From assembly GCF_007993755.1 (NCBI RefSeq), contig NZ_CP042467.1, positions 2,504,001 through 2,568,000 of the forward strand: a stretch of DNA of 64,000 nucleotides. The letters run 5' to 3'. The position numbers and the translations under genes are program-made. The notes beneath the pieces are model-generated. The model had not been told where the DNA came from. It did not search any database and was given only the letters and a program-made list of their open reading frames with translations. This stretch comes from Microvenator marinus. GTDB taxonomy: Bacteria; Myxococcota_A; Bradymonadia; Bradymonadales; Bradymonadaceae. Shown piece after piece: positions 44,187 to 56,000 of this stretch. Each line of letters opens with the position of its first letter. The stretch's first letter is position 1.

Positions 44187-45854
44187 CTACGACAAAGAAT
44201 CCAAGATGGATTGAAGCTCTGGCGAGTGCTGCGCGAGAAGTTTGAGCGACTCCAACTCACGACTATAGGTCCGTTGATGGTTGCGATTCTTGACCAGAGA
44301 CTCCTTGCCAAGGAGGCAGTAGATCTCACCCACGTCAAACTCTTGCCTCAGCTCCAAGAGTACCAGCGCGCGAAGCGCATCCACAGCCTCCAACGGCAGG
44401 CTTCCCGGCTCATGTTGGTTGCTGATCTTGATCTGCTGAGCAATGACTTTAGCGGCCCTCAAGAGGATATAACCCAAACGCTCATCGTAGCTAGAATCTT
44501 CGCGGGCGAGCGCCTGTTCGACGTGGAACTCCTCGATGACTACGTAGTCGCCACGAGCACCGATTCCCGCGAGCGCCATGGTACGCCGGATGACGTTATG
44601 GAGTTGACGAAGGTTGCCCGGCCAACGTTGCACGGCAAGCCGCCTGAATGCGCCCTCCGTGAGTTGAACGTCGCGGCCGCGCGTTTCCTGGTCGACCATA
44701 AAGTCTACCCAGTCGCGAAGCTCATCGGTGCGTTCAATCAAGGCAGGGATCTCGACCGTTAGGACATTGATTCGCCAGTAGAGGTCGTCGCGGAACGCGC
44801 CTTTGGCTACCTGTTCCTTGAGATCTACGTTGGTGCCGATGATGAACCTGACGTCCGCCTCTTGTGCGCCTCCGCGGAATCCGAGCGGGCGGTACATCTT
44901 CTCTTCAAAAATGCGAAGCAGGCCGGCCTGCGTTTCACGCGAGAGCTTGTCGATTTCGTCTACAAAGAGTGTTCCGCCGCGCGCACGGCCGAGCGCGCCC
45001 GGGTTGTCTTGCATTGCCCCCGTGAAGGCGCCCTTCTGCCAGCCTACGAGTTCCGCCATCTGCATCTCAGGGGGAACGGACATGAGGTCCAAGACCTCAA
45101 ATGGCCCGTCCTTCCTGGGCGATTGAAGGTGGCACCACTTGGCGAGTCGGGACTTCCCGGCACCTGTTGGGCCGCCGATAAGAAGGATTTCCTCGGTGAC
45201 GGCAAAATGCTGCGCGACTTGAATTCTACGCTGCATCGACGGCCCAATCACCGGCAGATACTCGTCAGGCTCCACCAACTGCGCGCTCGCCTGCGAGCTT
45301 ATCAGGTAGGGCGTCACCAACTCCAGGAGTAGGGAGAGCTCGTAGGCGAGCTCGTCCCAGATGAAGCGGGTATTCATGGCATCTGGGGCTTCGAAGAAGA
45401 TGGAGAGCATGCCTTCGAGCGAGCCATTGTGTCCGTTCAGCGGCGCAAGGAACACGTGCGTGACGCCGTGCTCAAAGACCTTGGAGAGGCTGGCCGAGAC
45501 TTCGATCCCGTCATGCGTGTTGATGCGCTCAGAACCGTCGTCTTCAAAGGTCAGGTAGGCTTGATGCAAGTCTGCATCGAGACCTATCGGCTCATTAAAA
45601 TCTTCCACCCAACGCCAGAGACCGGCAGTCGTAGCGAGGGAGACCCCGTCATGACTTCGTGATATCGGCTGGTGAAGCGCACCCGTATACCCACGCTCAT
45701 TTCTGAGGTGGATGTCCGCAGAACACACCTGTCCATGCGGCCAATCCGACCCCTCAAGACAATTCTGAGCGACGGCCAGGCACGTTTTCAGCAGGACTTT
45801 TCCCCGAGCATCAAAGCCCTGCAACTCCCTTATTTTTCGGATCACACGTTTCAC
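44187..45854 (-). CDS. Sigma-54-dependent activator with GAF-like sensor and no Fis-type HTH
   Basis: 555 residues from a GTG. The N-terminal ~190 residues resemble a GAF-like sensor region (DWPHGQVCSADIHLRNERG, FLAPLNGHNGSLEGMLSIFF). The AAA+ domain has Walker A GGPTGAGKS (227-235), the loop GAFTGA (275-280), Walker B GGTLFVDEIDKL and WPGNLRQLHNVIRR. The C-terminus is helical (LPLEAVDALRALVLLELRQE) and lacks a recognisable Fis HTH. It may bind DNA through another fold or activate from solution. It is followed convergently by the AmpG-like gene. Confidence 0.85.
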   Translation of the reverse strand: MKRVIRKIRELQGFDARGKVLLKTCLAVAQNCLEGSDWPHGQVCSADIHLRNERGYTGALHQPISRSHDGVSLATTAGLWRWVEDFNEPIGLDADLHQAYLTFEDDGSERINTHDGIEVSASLSKVFEHGVTHVFLAPLNGHNGSLEGMLSIFFEAPDAMNTRFIWDELAYELSLLLELVTPYLISSQASAQLVEPDEYLPVIGPSMQRRIQVAQHFAVTEEILLIGGPTGAGKSRLAKWCHLQSPRKDGPFEVLDLMSVPPEMQMAELVGWQKGAFTGAMQDNPGALGRARGGTLFVDEIDKLSRETQAGLLRIFEEKMYRPLGFRGGAQEADVRFIIGTNVDLKEQVAKGAFRDDLYWRINVLTVEIPALIERTDELRDWVDFMVDQETRGRDVQLTEGAFRRLAVQRWPGNLRQLHNVIRRTMALAGIGARGDYVVIEEFHVEQALAREDSSYDERLGYILLRAAKVIAQQIKISNQHEPGSLPLEAVDALRALVLLELRQEFDVGEIYCLLGKESLVKNRNHQRTYSRELESLKLLAQHSPELQSILDSLS

Positions 45855-45965
45855 CCCATATCCCCACGCTGTGACTGTAAAATTATAGTGGGATGAAAAG
45901 TGTTTTGTCGAGAATAAATTTTTCTAGTTTGAGGCCCCTCTTTCAACTCCTCTGCCCGTTGCACA
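45855..45965. other. Short spacer upstream of the GAF/sigma-54 activator gene
   Basis: This 111-base AT-rich spacer lies between the start of the activator and the end of the small overlapping frame. It presumably holds the activator's promoter; I see no clear -35/-10 or -24/-12 element and no gene. Confidence 0.4.
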
Positions 45966-46115
45966 CTAGCGATCTTTGCATCCCGCCAGGAGTTCGCTGA
46001 GATCAGTATGCAATTCGTTTCGGTCAAACCAAGCGATATCGACTTCGTAACGGGAATTCGGATTCTGCAGCCAACTCAAAAGTCGCTCGAGGCCGACACA
46101 CCGGAATGTGTACAA
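45966..46115 (-). CDS. Small overlapping reading frame (possible 49-residue protein or frameshifted tail of the HTH gene)
   Basis: A minus-strand frame starts at a TTG 1 base after the stop of the HTH gene (TGA-G-TTG) and ends in TAG. It encodes a protein-like sequence of balanced composition (YTFRCVGLERLLSWLQNPNS, RYEVDIAWFDRNELHTDLSE). In the same frame, protein-like residues continue upstream for ~23 codons (SEWRTLEQVRAASTQLVGEL) inside the HTH gene before a TAA. No ATG or GTG exists there. It could be a coupled second cistron, or the true C-terminus after a +1 frameshift. I cannot decide from one sequence. Confidence 0.4.
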   Translation of the reverse strand: MYTFRCVGLERLLSWLQNPNSRYEVDIAWFDRNELHTDLSELLAGCKDR

Positions 46116-46116
46116 C

Positions 46117-46437
46117 TCACCGACGAGTTGTGTACTCGCTGCTCGAACCTGCTCGAGCGTCCGCCACTCGCTTTGACTTAGATTTTAGCGCACGTTGGGC
46201 TTCATTTAGGAGCACCGAGTAGACGTGACGACGCACGACGCGGCGAGGTGCGGTTGCTCCGTTTCTCCAACGGTTGACGGAAGAACGGCTCACATCAAAA
46301 AGCTCGGCGCAGCGATCGTCATCTATCACCAAGATCTCTTGTGCAACTAGCAGCACATCCTGAAACGATTGGTCGTCATCAAGGCTTGGGTTGGTGCAAT
46401 CCTGGACGAGTTTTTCAAGATTTTCGATACTAGCCAT
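46117..46437 (-). CDS. Small helix-turn-helix DNA-binding protein
   Basis: 106 residues from the ATG at 46437 (MASIENLEKLVQ); the frame extends upstream to 46545 but those residues look non-coding. A helix-turn-helix is visible at about residues 42-65 (DDRCAELFDVSRSSVNRWRN), of the Xre/MerR-like type with a basic following strand (GATAPRRVVRRHVYS). The last ~20 residues are Ser/Arg-rich and low complexity (KSKSKRVADARAGSSSEYTT). This unusual tail lies where another frame is protein-like (see 45966-46115). It lies 129 bases downstream of the protease gene end on the same strand. Likely a transcription regulator of unknown target. Confidence 0.75.
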   Translation of the reverse strand: MASIENLEKLVQDCTNPSLDDDQSFQDVLLVAQEILVIDDDRCAELFDVSRSSVNRWRNGATAPRRVVRRHVYSVLLNEAQRALKSKSKRVADARAGSSSEYTTRR

Positions 46438-46566
46438 AGCGCTAATGCCTGATTTGACACCATGCGATCTCGACTGTGAACATTGGCAAGAGTACCCTGT
46501 ATCAAGAGCAACGACTGGAAGATGTTGCCTTGGGAGCGGTTCCATATGGACCCGAGGAATCGGGAG

Positions 46567-47997
46567 CTACCGTTCATCTGCAAGGCTGAGAAGACCATTC
46601 AGTTTACGACGCCGATTGAGCCTTAGGTGACCAACCACGAAGAGCAGGAAGCCAAGGTAGCCCAAAGGGTTTCCGGTGGTCGCGCATCCACCGGAATCTG
46701 ACTCGGCTTGTGGTTCTGGCTCAGGTTCGGGGCCTGGCTCTGGGGCTGGTTCGGGTTCAGGCTCCGGTTCGGCTTCAGGGGCCTTTCGGAACTCCACACG
46801 ACCATCCAAAGTATCTAGGTGGCCATTCGCGACCATGATCATCCACCGCGTGCCCTGAGTCAGAATGGCTTCGTCTGTCTGCACTGAGAGCTCGCCGGCA
46901 TCAAGGTCAAGTACCACTATACTCAAACTCGATTCGGACTCGGAGAGGTTTACAAACCGGGCCTGTGTGTCACGTGAAGGCCTCATGAATCCGTAGCGGG
47001 TGCTAAGTCTTGGGAGCGACAAGTCCCAGTTGATGTTCTGTGTGCCGTCCAACGAAAAGGGCTCTATCACCGGAAAATCAGCAGCCTGAGGATAGCCTGT
47101 ACCCGCGATGGTTCGCGGCCCTGTCAGGGCGTTCCACATGGCGAATTGCACGAAGGTGTCGGTGAGCGTGGTCCCCTCTTCCAGAAGCGTCGTTTGAATG
47201 GCCTCGATAGGGTCGTCAGTGGTCATGCGCTCAAAGATGCGGCGCACAAGTTCGGGGCCATGAACGAGCGAAAGTGCGTATGGAAAGAGCCCGGCGTGAT
47301 AAGCAAAGCCGTCCGTTGGACCGCGTGTCCTGTCGTTGAGCGAGCGTTCGTGCTCCTCAAAAAAGCCCGAGACGAGCGCCTCAAAGTCGCGCTGTTCAGG
47401 ATTGTACATCTCTTCGAACCACGTTGCCGTCCCTTCGGACCACCAACCCTGCATTTCGCCCACGTAGGAGAACTGCACGCCGTGGAAAAACTCGTGCGAA
47501 AGGACCACACCTACAGCCTCTTCAACGCTGGCATAATACGTGCCGGTGAAATCGTTCTCCAACCGCATATGGCCCGCGCACCGTTGCGGTGAGTTGGCGG
47601 TCGCAGGCAGACACGCATCCCGCACAAATTGGCCGTCTCCCGCTGGGAAATTCACCAGGAAGACGTCCATCAGACCGTCCCCGCCGTAGAGGTCTGGATT
47701 GGTCAAGACCTCGGAATCCGAGAGCGGCAGGCGCCACTGATTCTCCTCCAGATACGCGTAGATCGCGTCACCTTCAGCAGCCACGAGCTCCACCAAATCC
47801 GGGACGTTGTTCCCGTCATCGTCGGCCGGAAGTACGGCGTGGTCACCCGACTCTACATACCAGACTTTGACGCGGTTCTCGGGCGATGTGTAGGACTTTG
47901 CCTCCACCCCGTCCCACGTACCATCCAAATTAGGCCGGGCTTGCACCACACCTGTGGCAAACATGGCTGCGAGAATGACTGGAATTGTTAGTTTCAT
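46567..47997 (-). CDS. MXAN_6640-like secreted metalloprotease with MYXO-CTERM-like anchor
   Basis: 476 residues. The signal is MKLTIPVILAAMFATGVVQA. A zinc motif HEFFH (H168-E169-H172) is followed by GWWSEGTATWFEE, where the glutamate should be the third ligand. This fits the putative MXAN_6640-type metalloproteases of Myxococcota. An early DDDGNNVPDLVE stretch resembles a calcium-binding repeat. The C-terminus has a Pro/Glu repeat linker (EPEPEPAPEPGP), then SGGC, a hydrophobic helix (GNPLGYLGFLLFVVGHL) and RLNRRRK. That is a MYXO-CTERM-type sorting tail for outer-membrane anchoring. The ATG at 47997 lies inside the stop of the upstream nuclease gene (ATGA). Confidence 0.85.
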   Translation of the reverse strand: MKLTIPVILAAMFATGVVQARPNLDGTWDGVEAKSYTSPENRVKVWYVESGDHAVLPADDDGNNVPDLVELVAAEGDAIYAYLEENQWRLPLSDSEVLTNPDLYGGDGLMDVFLVNFPAGDGQFVRDACLPATANSPQRCAGHMRLENDFTGTYYASVEEAVGVVLSHEFFHGVQFSYVGEMQGWWSEGTATWFEEMYNPEQRDFEALVSGFFEEHERSLNDRTRGPTDGFAYHAGLFPYALSLVHGPELVRRIFERMTTDDPIEAIQTTLLEEGTTLTDTFVQFAMWNALTGPRTIAGTGYPQAADFPVIEPFSLDGTQNINWDLSLPRLSTRYGFMRPSRDTQARFVNLSESESSLSIVVLDLDAGELSVQTDEAILTQGTRWMIMVANGHLDTLDGRVEFRKAPEAEPEPEPEPAPEPGPEPEPEPQAESDSGGCATTGNPLGYLGFLLFVVGHLRLNRRRKLNGLLSLADER

Positions 47998-49228
47998 GGT
48001 GCGTCTAGATAGAGGTCGACCCAAACGAGTCTATGGTCCGACGGCTGCCTCAGCTCGGCGCCCTCGCCGCCTCCAGCTGGCCAGAACACGCCGCTTTCGA
48101 TGATCTCAAAATGCGTGGATGGAAGTACGTAATCCACGCGCAGATTACCGACCTGATTGTCCGAGAAATCCGCTGTATCAAGGGCGGGATCGCCTTCGTG
48201 GGAATCGTTGGCGCGCCCATCTTCTTCGGCTTTCGCTACGGCGCCATCACTCTTGGGTTCAGGGTCTTGAACCTTTGGGTGCTCGAGCAGTCCAAGCAGA
48301 GCACCACGCTCGGAATCGCCGTCTTTCGGGTCCGAATTCAAGTCTCCGAGGATCACAAACGCTTCATCAGCTAGGCCGCCTTCGGTGCCGGCATCATCCA
48401 CGAGATACGTCTCATTGTTGATATAATCGAGCCAGAGTCTGATCTCGTCGTGATTTCGCCGCCCGTTCCTGTCTTCAGGACCATCAAACGACGGAGGGGT
48501 CGGGTGAGAGGCCAGTACATGAACCGGAACACCTGCGACATTGACCGTCACATCCACGTGGTTCTTCGAGCTCAAACGCAGCGCATCCGAAGCCTCGCCG
48601 TAATAGTCCCGCGGCAAGAGAGAATCCGGCATATCGGACCAGAGAAACTCTTTAAACTCACGCGTACCAGTGATTGGAAAACGCGAGAGCACCACAAAGC
48701 TGTACTGGCCTTCGAAGAGGCCGAAACCAAAGGAGTCATTCCCGTACGCCTGCGAGCCTGGCACCGTTACGACCTCGCCATTTTGGTCCAAATCGAACCC
48801 GGAAGGTAGGCCCGTGTTGGAAGACGCGATGAACACAAAATCGAAGGGTTGAAGGCCGGCAGGCTCTAGAAATCTCTCTTGAAACCGTGCGATGCCGAGG
48901 CCTTCAACGTCCCAGTCAAACTCGTTGAGAAGGACCACATCCGGGTTAATCCTGGCGAGTATTCGCGCGACTTCGTCTGCCTGAGGGCTAGCGCCTTCGA
49001 GCTGATTAGAGAGTCCGTTCGCCTGGTCTCGGAAGAGCGAGGTGTTAAACGTGGCGACTCGGAGCCGAGTTCTGGTGTCCATATCGGGCTGAGCATCCTC
49101 TTGAGCTTGCATATCTGGCTCAGAGTTATTGGTCTCAGCCGGTGGATTGGATGGTGGGTCTTCGCCCTGACATGCCGTCAAAGAGAGCGCCACCAGAGGC
49201 AGCAGAATCACGTTTTTTTGAAAGGTCA

Positions 49229-49229
<1 letters not shown>
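47994..49229 (-). CDS. Endonuclease/exonuclease/phosphatase-family lipoprotein
   Basis: 411 residues. The lipobox signal is LLPLVALSLTAC, followed by an Asn/Asp/Gln linker. The EEP fold (from about residue 55) shows LRVATFNTSLFRDQ, NPDVVLLNEFDW, ASHPTPPS, ILGDLNSDP and a final DHRLVWVDLYL. These hold the metal-binding and catalytic E/D/N/H residues. The family cleaves phosphodiester or phosphoester bonds; the target here (DNA, lipid or sugar phosphate) is unknown. It acts outside the cytoplasm. It overlaps acs by 1 base upstream and the metalloprotease by 4 bases downstream. Confidence 0.88.
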
Positions 49230-51169
<1,940 letters not shown>

Positions 51170-51212
51170 GCTGTTTCTCTCCGCATTGAGTCATGTCCAC
51201 GTGTGCCGGGAC

Positions 51213-52163
51213 CTATGTCAGAGCCCGCGTTGCCAATTCCTCGACTATATCATCAATCGTGAACTTTGGCTTGAACCCCAAGACGGTCCTAGCGGCGGCA
51301 TCATCCACCATACAGATGTACTTGATATGTTCGAGCTCCGGCGTGGGCCAATCGCTAAACTTTAGCGACCATGCGGCACCGAGCGCGGCCTTGAGGACTG
51401 GTTCTGGAACGGGAATTGGCGAGCGGCCGAGCTTTTCAAACATCAACGATAGTGGCACCGGACTAGGGCCAGCAACGTTATAAACACCGCGAATTCCGGG
51501 CGTCAGTGCGCGTTCAATGGCGCTCACCACATCTTCCACGTGGATGAGCTGAATCATGGGGTCGAAACCCATGAGTGTGAACGGCCGCTCAAGTCGCAAG
51601 TACCTTGAAGGCGCGTTATCAACCTGCCCCACAATGTGGACGGGCCTCAGGATGACGGTCTCGATCTCGGGATGGCGCCAGAAAAAGGTGTTGCAAAACA
51701 TATCCAACGCGATGAGGTCGCGGATACCTCCGAACTTGGTTCCGGCCAAAAGTGGCGCGTCTTCCTGCAAAAACTGGGGGTTTCTCGGGTCGGGACCGTA
51801 GACATTTGCGCTCGAAAGAACCACGACCTTTGGGACTTGATGTTCTGAGCAGAGTTCAAAGACCCGTTTGGTGCCGACGATATTGAAGTCGTGGTGCAGA
51901 GCCGAACTTTCGCGCGGATTGTGCATGATATTGAGGTGTACCACGGCGTCGATTTTCTCGCGCCGAAACACATCCTCGAACTTTCGGCGACGAATATCTG
52001 CGCGCTCAAAGATCACATCTTTCGGCATGTTTCGTGCCGGTCTTCTGTCCACACCTATGACTTCACATGTCCTGTGTAGTCGGCGTGCCAGAGCTCGGCC
52101 AAATCTGCCAGAGATCCCGGTGATGAGGATTCGTTCTTTTCGTTTTTGAAGGCGCCAATTCAA
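51213..52163 (-). CDS. NAD-dependent epimerase/dehydratase-family protein lacking the YxxxK motif
   Basis: 316 residues. Rossmann fold with ERILITGISGRFGRALARRL (GxxGxxG) and the second-strand VIGVDRRP. VVVLSSANVYGP and NVAGPSPVPL are also typical of the extended SDR family. Where the catalytic YxxxK is expected the sequence reads GTKFGGIRDLIALD, so the catalytic pair seems lost. It may bind nucleotide without classical epimerase activity. Its start overlaps the stop of the acyltransferase gene by 4 bases, which suggests a shared role in lipid or envelope metabolism. Confidence 0.85.
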   Translation of the reverse strand: MNWRLQKRKERILITGISGRFGRALARRLHRTCEVIGVDRRPARNMPKDVIFERADIRRRKFEDVFRREKIDAVVHLNIMHNPRESSALHHDFNIVGTKRVFELCSEHQVPKVVVLSSANVYGPDPRNPQFLQEDAPLLAGTKFGGIRDLIALDMFCNTFFWRHPEIETVILRPVHIVGQVDNAPSRYLRLERPFTLMGFDPMIQLIHVEDVVSAIERALTPGIRGVYNVAGPSPVPLSLMFEKLGRSPIPVPEPVLKAALGAAWSLKFSDWPTPELEHIKYICMVDDAAARTVLGFKPKFTIDDIVEELATRALT

Positions 52164-53017
52164 AAGAACTCTCCGTTTCGATCTTCGAGTCCACGTTCGA
52201 TGAGTTTTGCGATCTCGGCCTGAACAACTTCTACTTTTTGCCTCACCACACGGTCTTCGTCATCGGGTTTGCCTTCAAAAGTCAGAGGTTCTCCGAAATG
52301 AAGGCGGTATTTGACGGGTAGGGGCAAGGCGCCGATAGGTCCGAGCATCAACATCGCAGGTGTCACGGGAAACGCCGGCATCCCCAGTAATTTAGCGACG
52401 CTTTTGACATTGTAGACCGCGGGCATCTGCTCTTCCGCACCGACGATTCCAACGGGGACGATCGGCGTCCCCGTCTCAAGCGCGAGTCGCATGAACCCAA
52501 GCCCAAAGTCCACCATCTGGTAGGCTTTATCATACGTTTTGGAGATGCCACGAACACCTTCGGGAAAGACGGCGAGACAACCTTCTCGCTCGAGCAAAAG
52601 GCGTGCGTTCTCCCGCGTTCCTACGACCTGCCCGGCCCTCGCCATAAACGTGGAGATAAAGGGGAGCGTAGGCACCCAATGCTCAACCATGGCGCGCACC
52701 ATACGCGGCGGGCGCCTGTCAAAGAGCAACGCGCTCCCAAGCATCATGCCGTCGAGCGCGATTTGCCCCGAATGGTTCGCGATCAACATCACGCGGCCTT
52801 TCTCGGGGACTTGCTGAATGCCACTGGTCTCGACCCGGAAGTACGAGCGATAGAGCCATTGCGCCACCGGTCCCACGTACTTCAGGTACTCGGGATCAAA
52901 GCCGAACGGGTCGTAGCCGTACTCGTTCTGCCCGGCATCCATCGAGCGAATACGCTCCCAGACTCCAGGCTCAAGGGTATCTACACACCACTGATCAACT
53001 CGGTCCCGAATGGACAT
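52160..53017 (-). CDS. Lysophospholipid acyltransferase-family protein
   Basis: 285 residues. The acyltransferase motif NHSGQIALDGMMLG (around residues 77-90) and the second motif AVFPEGVRGISKTY (around 150-163) match the PlsC-like family. Here the histidine and aspartate are separated by six residues, as in the NHSG...DG subgroup. A nearby GIVGAEEQMP is also typical. It likely transfers an acyl chain to a lyso-lipid at the inner face of the inner membrane. It is coupled to the epimerase-like gene (ATGA overlap) and follows the large protease gene by 14 bases. Confidence 0.88.
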   Translation of the reverse strand: MSIRDRVDQWCVDTLEPGVWERIRSMDAGQNEYGYDPFGFDPEYLKYVGPVAQWLYRSYFRVETSGIQQVPEKGRVMLIANHSGQIALDGMMLGSALLFDRRPPRMVRAMVEHWVPTLPFISTFMARAGQVVGTRENARLLLEREGCLAVFPEGVRGISKTYDKAYQMVDFGLGFMRLALETGTPIVPVGIVGAEEQMPAVYNVKSVAKLLGMPAFPVTPAMLMLGPIGALPLPVKYRLHFGEPLTFEGKPDDEDRVVRQKVEVVQAEIAKLIERGLEDRNGEFF

Positions 53018-53031
53018 CTAAATGCTCCGGC

Positions 53032-56000
53032 TCAAAACGACACGCCAAAATATGTGTACATCGCGCGCGCCAGATTGATAAGGTCGATCGTCTCTTGGAG
53101 CTCCCAATAGGCGTCGTTTGCGGCGTCGTCGTCGGTGGCATTGGCGTAGGCGTCGGCCCAGCGCTGGCCCTGCTCCACAAGTCTGGCAGCTCCTGTGTAC
53201 GAATCTTCGCCGACTGGTTTGAGCGCGCCGTACTCAAAGCCGTTGAATGGGTCCGTAAAGGTCACGAGCTCGTAGCCCGCGCCAGCTGTCACGGACTCGC
53301 CGTTTCCTAGCCTGAAAATCTTGAGCTGGTCTGGGAAATTCAACGAGTAGTTGGATGTAAAGAACGCCATTCCATAAAGCACGGTGTAGAGCTGCTGTGT
53401 GAACGAGGAGTCCATGTCTACCGGGTTTCCTTGCAACACAGCAGGGAGTTCTTCACCGGTTTCGGGGTCAAAGAGCACCTCGTTATCGTTCTCGTCGTAG
53501 GAGACAAGCGGCGACATCTTAGGCATCACGATCTCCCCGTTGACTTCGCGCGCCCCGGCGAGTTCTGGGTCCTGAAGGAAGATACCGTTGAACATATCGG
53601 TGAGTTCGAACTCAAAGAAGAGGTACCAGGGAATGGAGTAGGTGAGTTCGTCGGCGCTATCATCCACACCGAGTCGCGTGGTCTCGTAATCTGTGAGCGC
53701 GAAGCTCGCCGCGAGGAAGTCCCAGAAATGCCCGACTTCACTGACACGGTCGAAGTAATAATAGCCGCTCTCGTACTCGTATTCCGTGTAGAGGTTTCGG
53801 CCTTGCGCGTAGTCCACGTTCAAGTCGTATGAAGGGTCCGTGGCGTAGTCCACAAGGCGCCAAACGCCCTCTTCATCCTGCTCGTAGCCGCCCATCTGGG
53901 GCATCATCATCACGTCTGCGAGTTGGTTGAACGCAGCGGTCGCGGCAAAAAGATAGTAGTTATCCATGCGAACATCGTCGGTCCCATAGAAGTAAGAGAA
54001 CACCCAGTTCTGGTAGACGTTGGTCAGCGCCGAGAAGTACCTCATGTACATGCTGGCGAAGACATCTTCCGACCAGTGGAATGGGCGGTCGCGGCGGTAG
54101 TGATGGAGCGGGTAGTAATTGCGGTACGTAGTGTTCACATTTCGCACGATTTCAAACGGGTCAGCACCCGAATCCCATACGTCACAGGATACAAGCGCGC
54201 CTGCCCACTCGTCCGAACAGAACATGTAGTGAACCTCAACCGGCGCATCCGAAGCACCGCGCGCCTCCTTGACCTCATCGTATTTCATGAGCGTTCGCTC
54301 ACGCATATTGTCCAGCGAGTCAAAGGTCTGAACCACGCTCGTGTAGTGCATTTCTTCAAGAAGGCTTGGATAGGCGAGCGAGTCGGGGTCTTCATAACGT
54401 CTAAGAAGCGTGCGTGCGTTTCCAGGGTTTGTAAAGGTCTCAACGAATCCGGGCTCGATGCCTTTCTCGGCACGGTACGTACCGGCGCTGTACCCAAAAA
54501 TAATGGCCGCCTCATCGTATTTACCCAACCCGTGTATGTCCGAGTTGAACCTCATGCCGTAGTCCATGATCGAGGAGTACTGGTACTCGGACATTCGGCC
54601 GTCTTTTTGGGCCTGAGTCATCTCGGCCATTTCGTAGAGGTCGTCCAGATTTGAGGAGTTTATGAGGTTTTCTTGGCGCAAGTCCCAGTATTGGTCCTGA
54701 TAGTTGATGGAGTCGTAGGACCCTTGGAAATTGTGCCGAAGGCCAATCGTGTGGCCAATCTCGTGCTCCATCACGGCACGGAACACAGCCGACTGAACTT
54801 TCTCACGGACGCTATCATCATCTTCGTCCTTGAGTTGTGTGGCAAAGCCAAGAATCGCGTCGTCAGCGAAGGCCGAGAGATAGACGTTCTTGCGAGCGGC
54901 CTGCATCATGGTGGCTTCGCGACGGCGTAGCGCGCGGCTGTTCGCCCAATTCGAAGGCTTGACGTCTTCCTTCATATGCTCGGGCACGTCTCGGCCTGGT
55001 CCAGCCTGCCCGCGAGTTTTGCCAATCATCATCTCGTGGTCGAGCATCAGGTCATCGAGGCCCTCCTCCCGAATCTTTGTGCGTACGCGCTCGGCGCGGT
55101 CGTGCGTAAGCTTTTCGATGCCGTGGCGCTTGAGTTGGCGAAGTTTGCCAGCCTTCTTGGGCGCAAGGCGGCTGATGCCGCCCTCGATGGGCATGTTCTT
55201 CAGCGCTGCCGAGCGCACCTTGGGGCGCGAGGGGTCAGAGTTCAGGTTACGCCGCAATTCTTCGGAGATATACTCGGCATCCTGCAGGTCGGTATTGTCC
55301 AAATCACCGTTGATGAGACGGACAATATCCTTGGCGTAGTTCGCATAGGTGTTGATTTCAGCGCCGTAGACATAGGCCGAGCCGAAGACGATTTCTCCGG
55401 TCAGCGGGTCGGCGCCTGAAGGTCCGTAACCGAGCAATCCAGCCTGCGTGAGTTGGTCTACCCAGTAGAGGTGGTTGTAGCGAATATCGCCCGTGTTCGG
55501 GCTTAAGCCCGGCCCGCCGCAAACTTTGGGGTCTTCCTCCAAAACAGGATTATGGCAGACCACAAACATCTGAGGCATGTCTGCAGGGTCATCCCCTTTC
55601 ACGGCTGCCACCGCGCGTCTGAACGCCTGATCCCAACCGCGGCCGACCTCAAGCGCCTCATCCCATAGGTTCTCGGGGAGCTCTCGAGACATATAGTAGA
55701 CCACGGGTTTGGGCGTACGCTCCTCCATAGGAATCGCGATTGGGCGGCCGTCGGAATCAGTCGAAAGCTCGCCCGACTCGTCTCTTTGCCAGACCTTTTC
55801 CCAGATCGCGAATCGGTTGGCGAGCTGTAGGCGGTTGGTCTGGCGAATGCCCAACCAGTCGTCGAAGCCAAAACGTTCGGTTCTGAAGTACCCGAATTTG
55901 GACATCCATCGGTCGTCGTATTGAACGGGCTCGTATTCGCGAACTTCTGGCGTCTTCATGTACGCGGTTCGAACCTTGATGCGTGCACTGGTGCAGTCTT

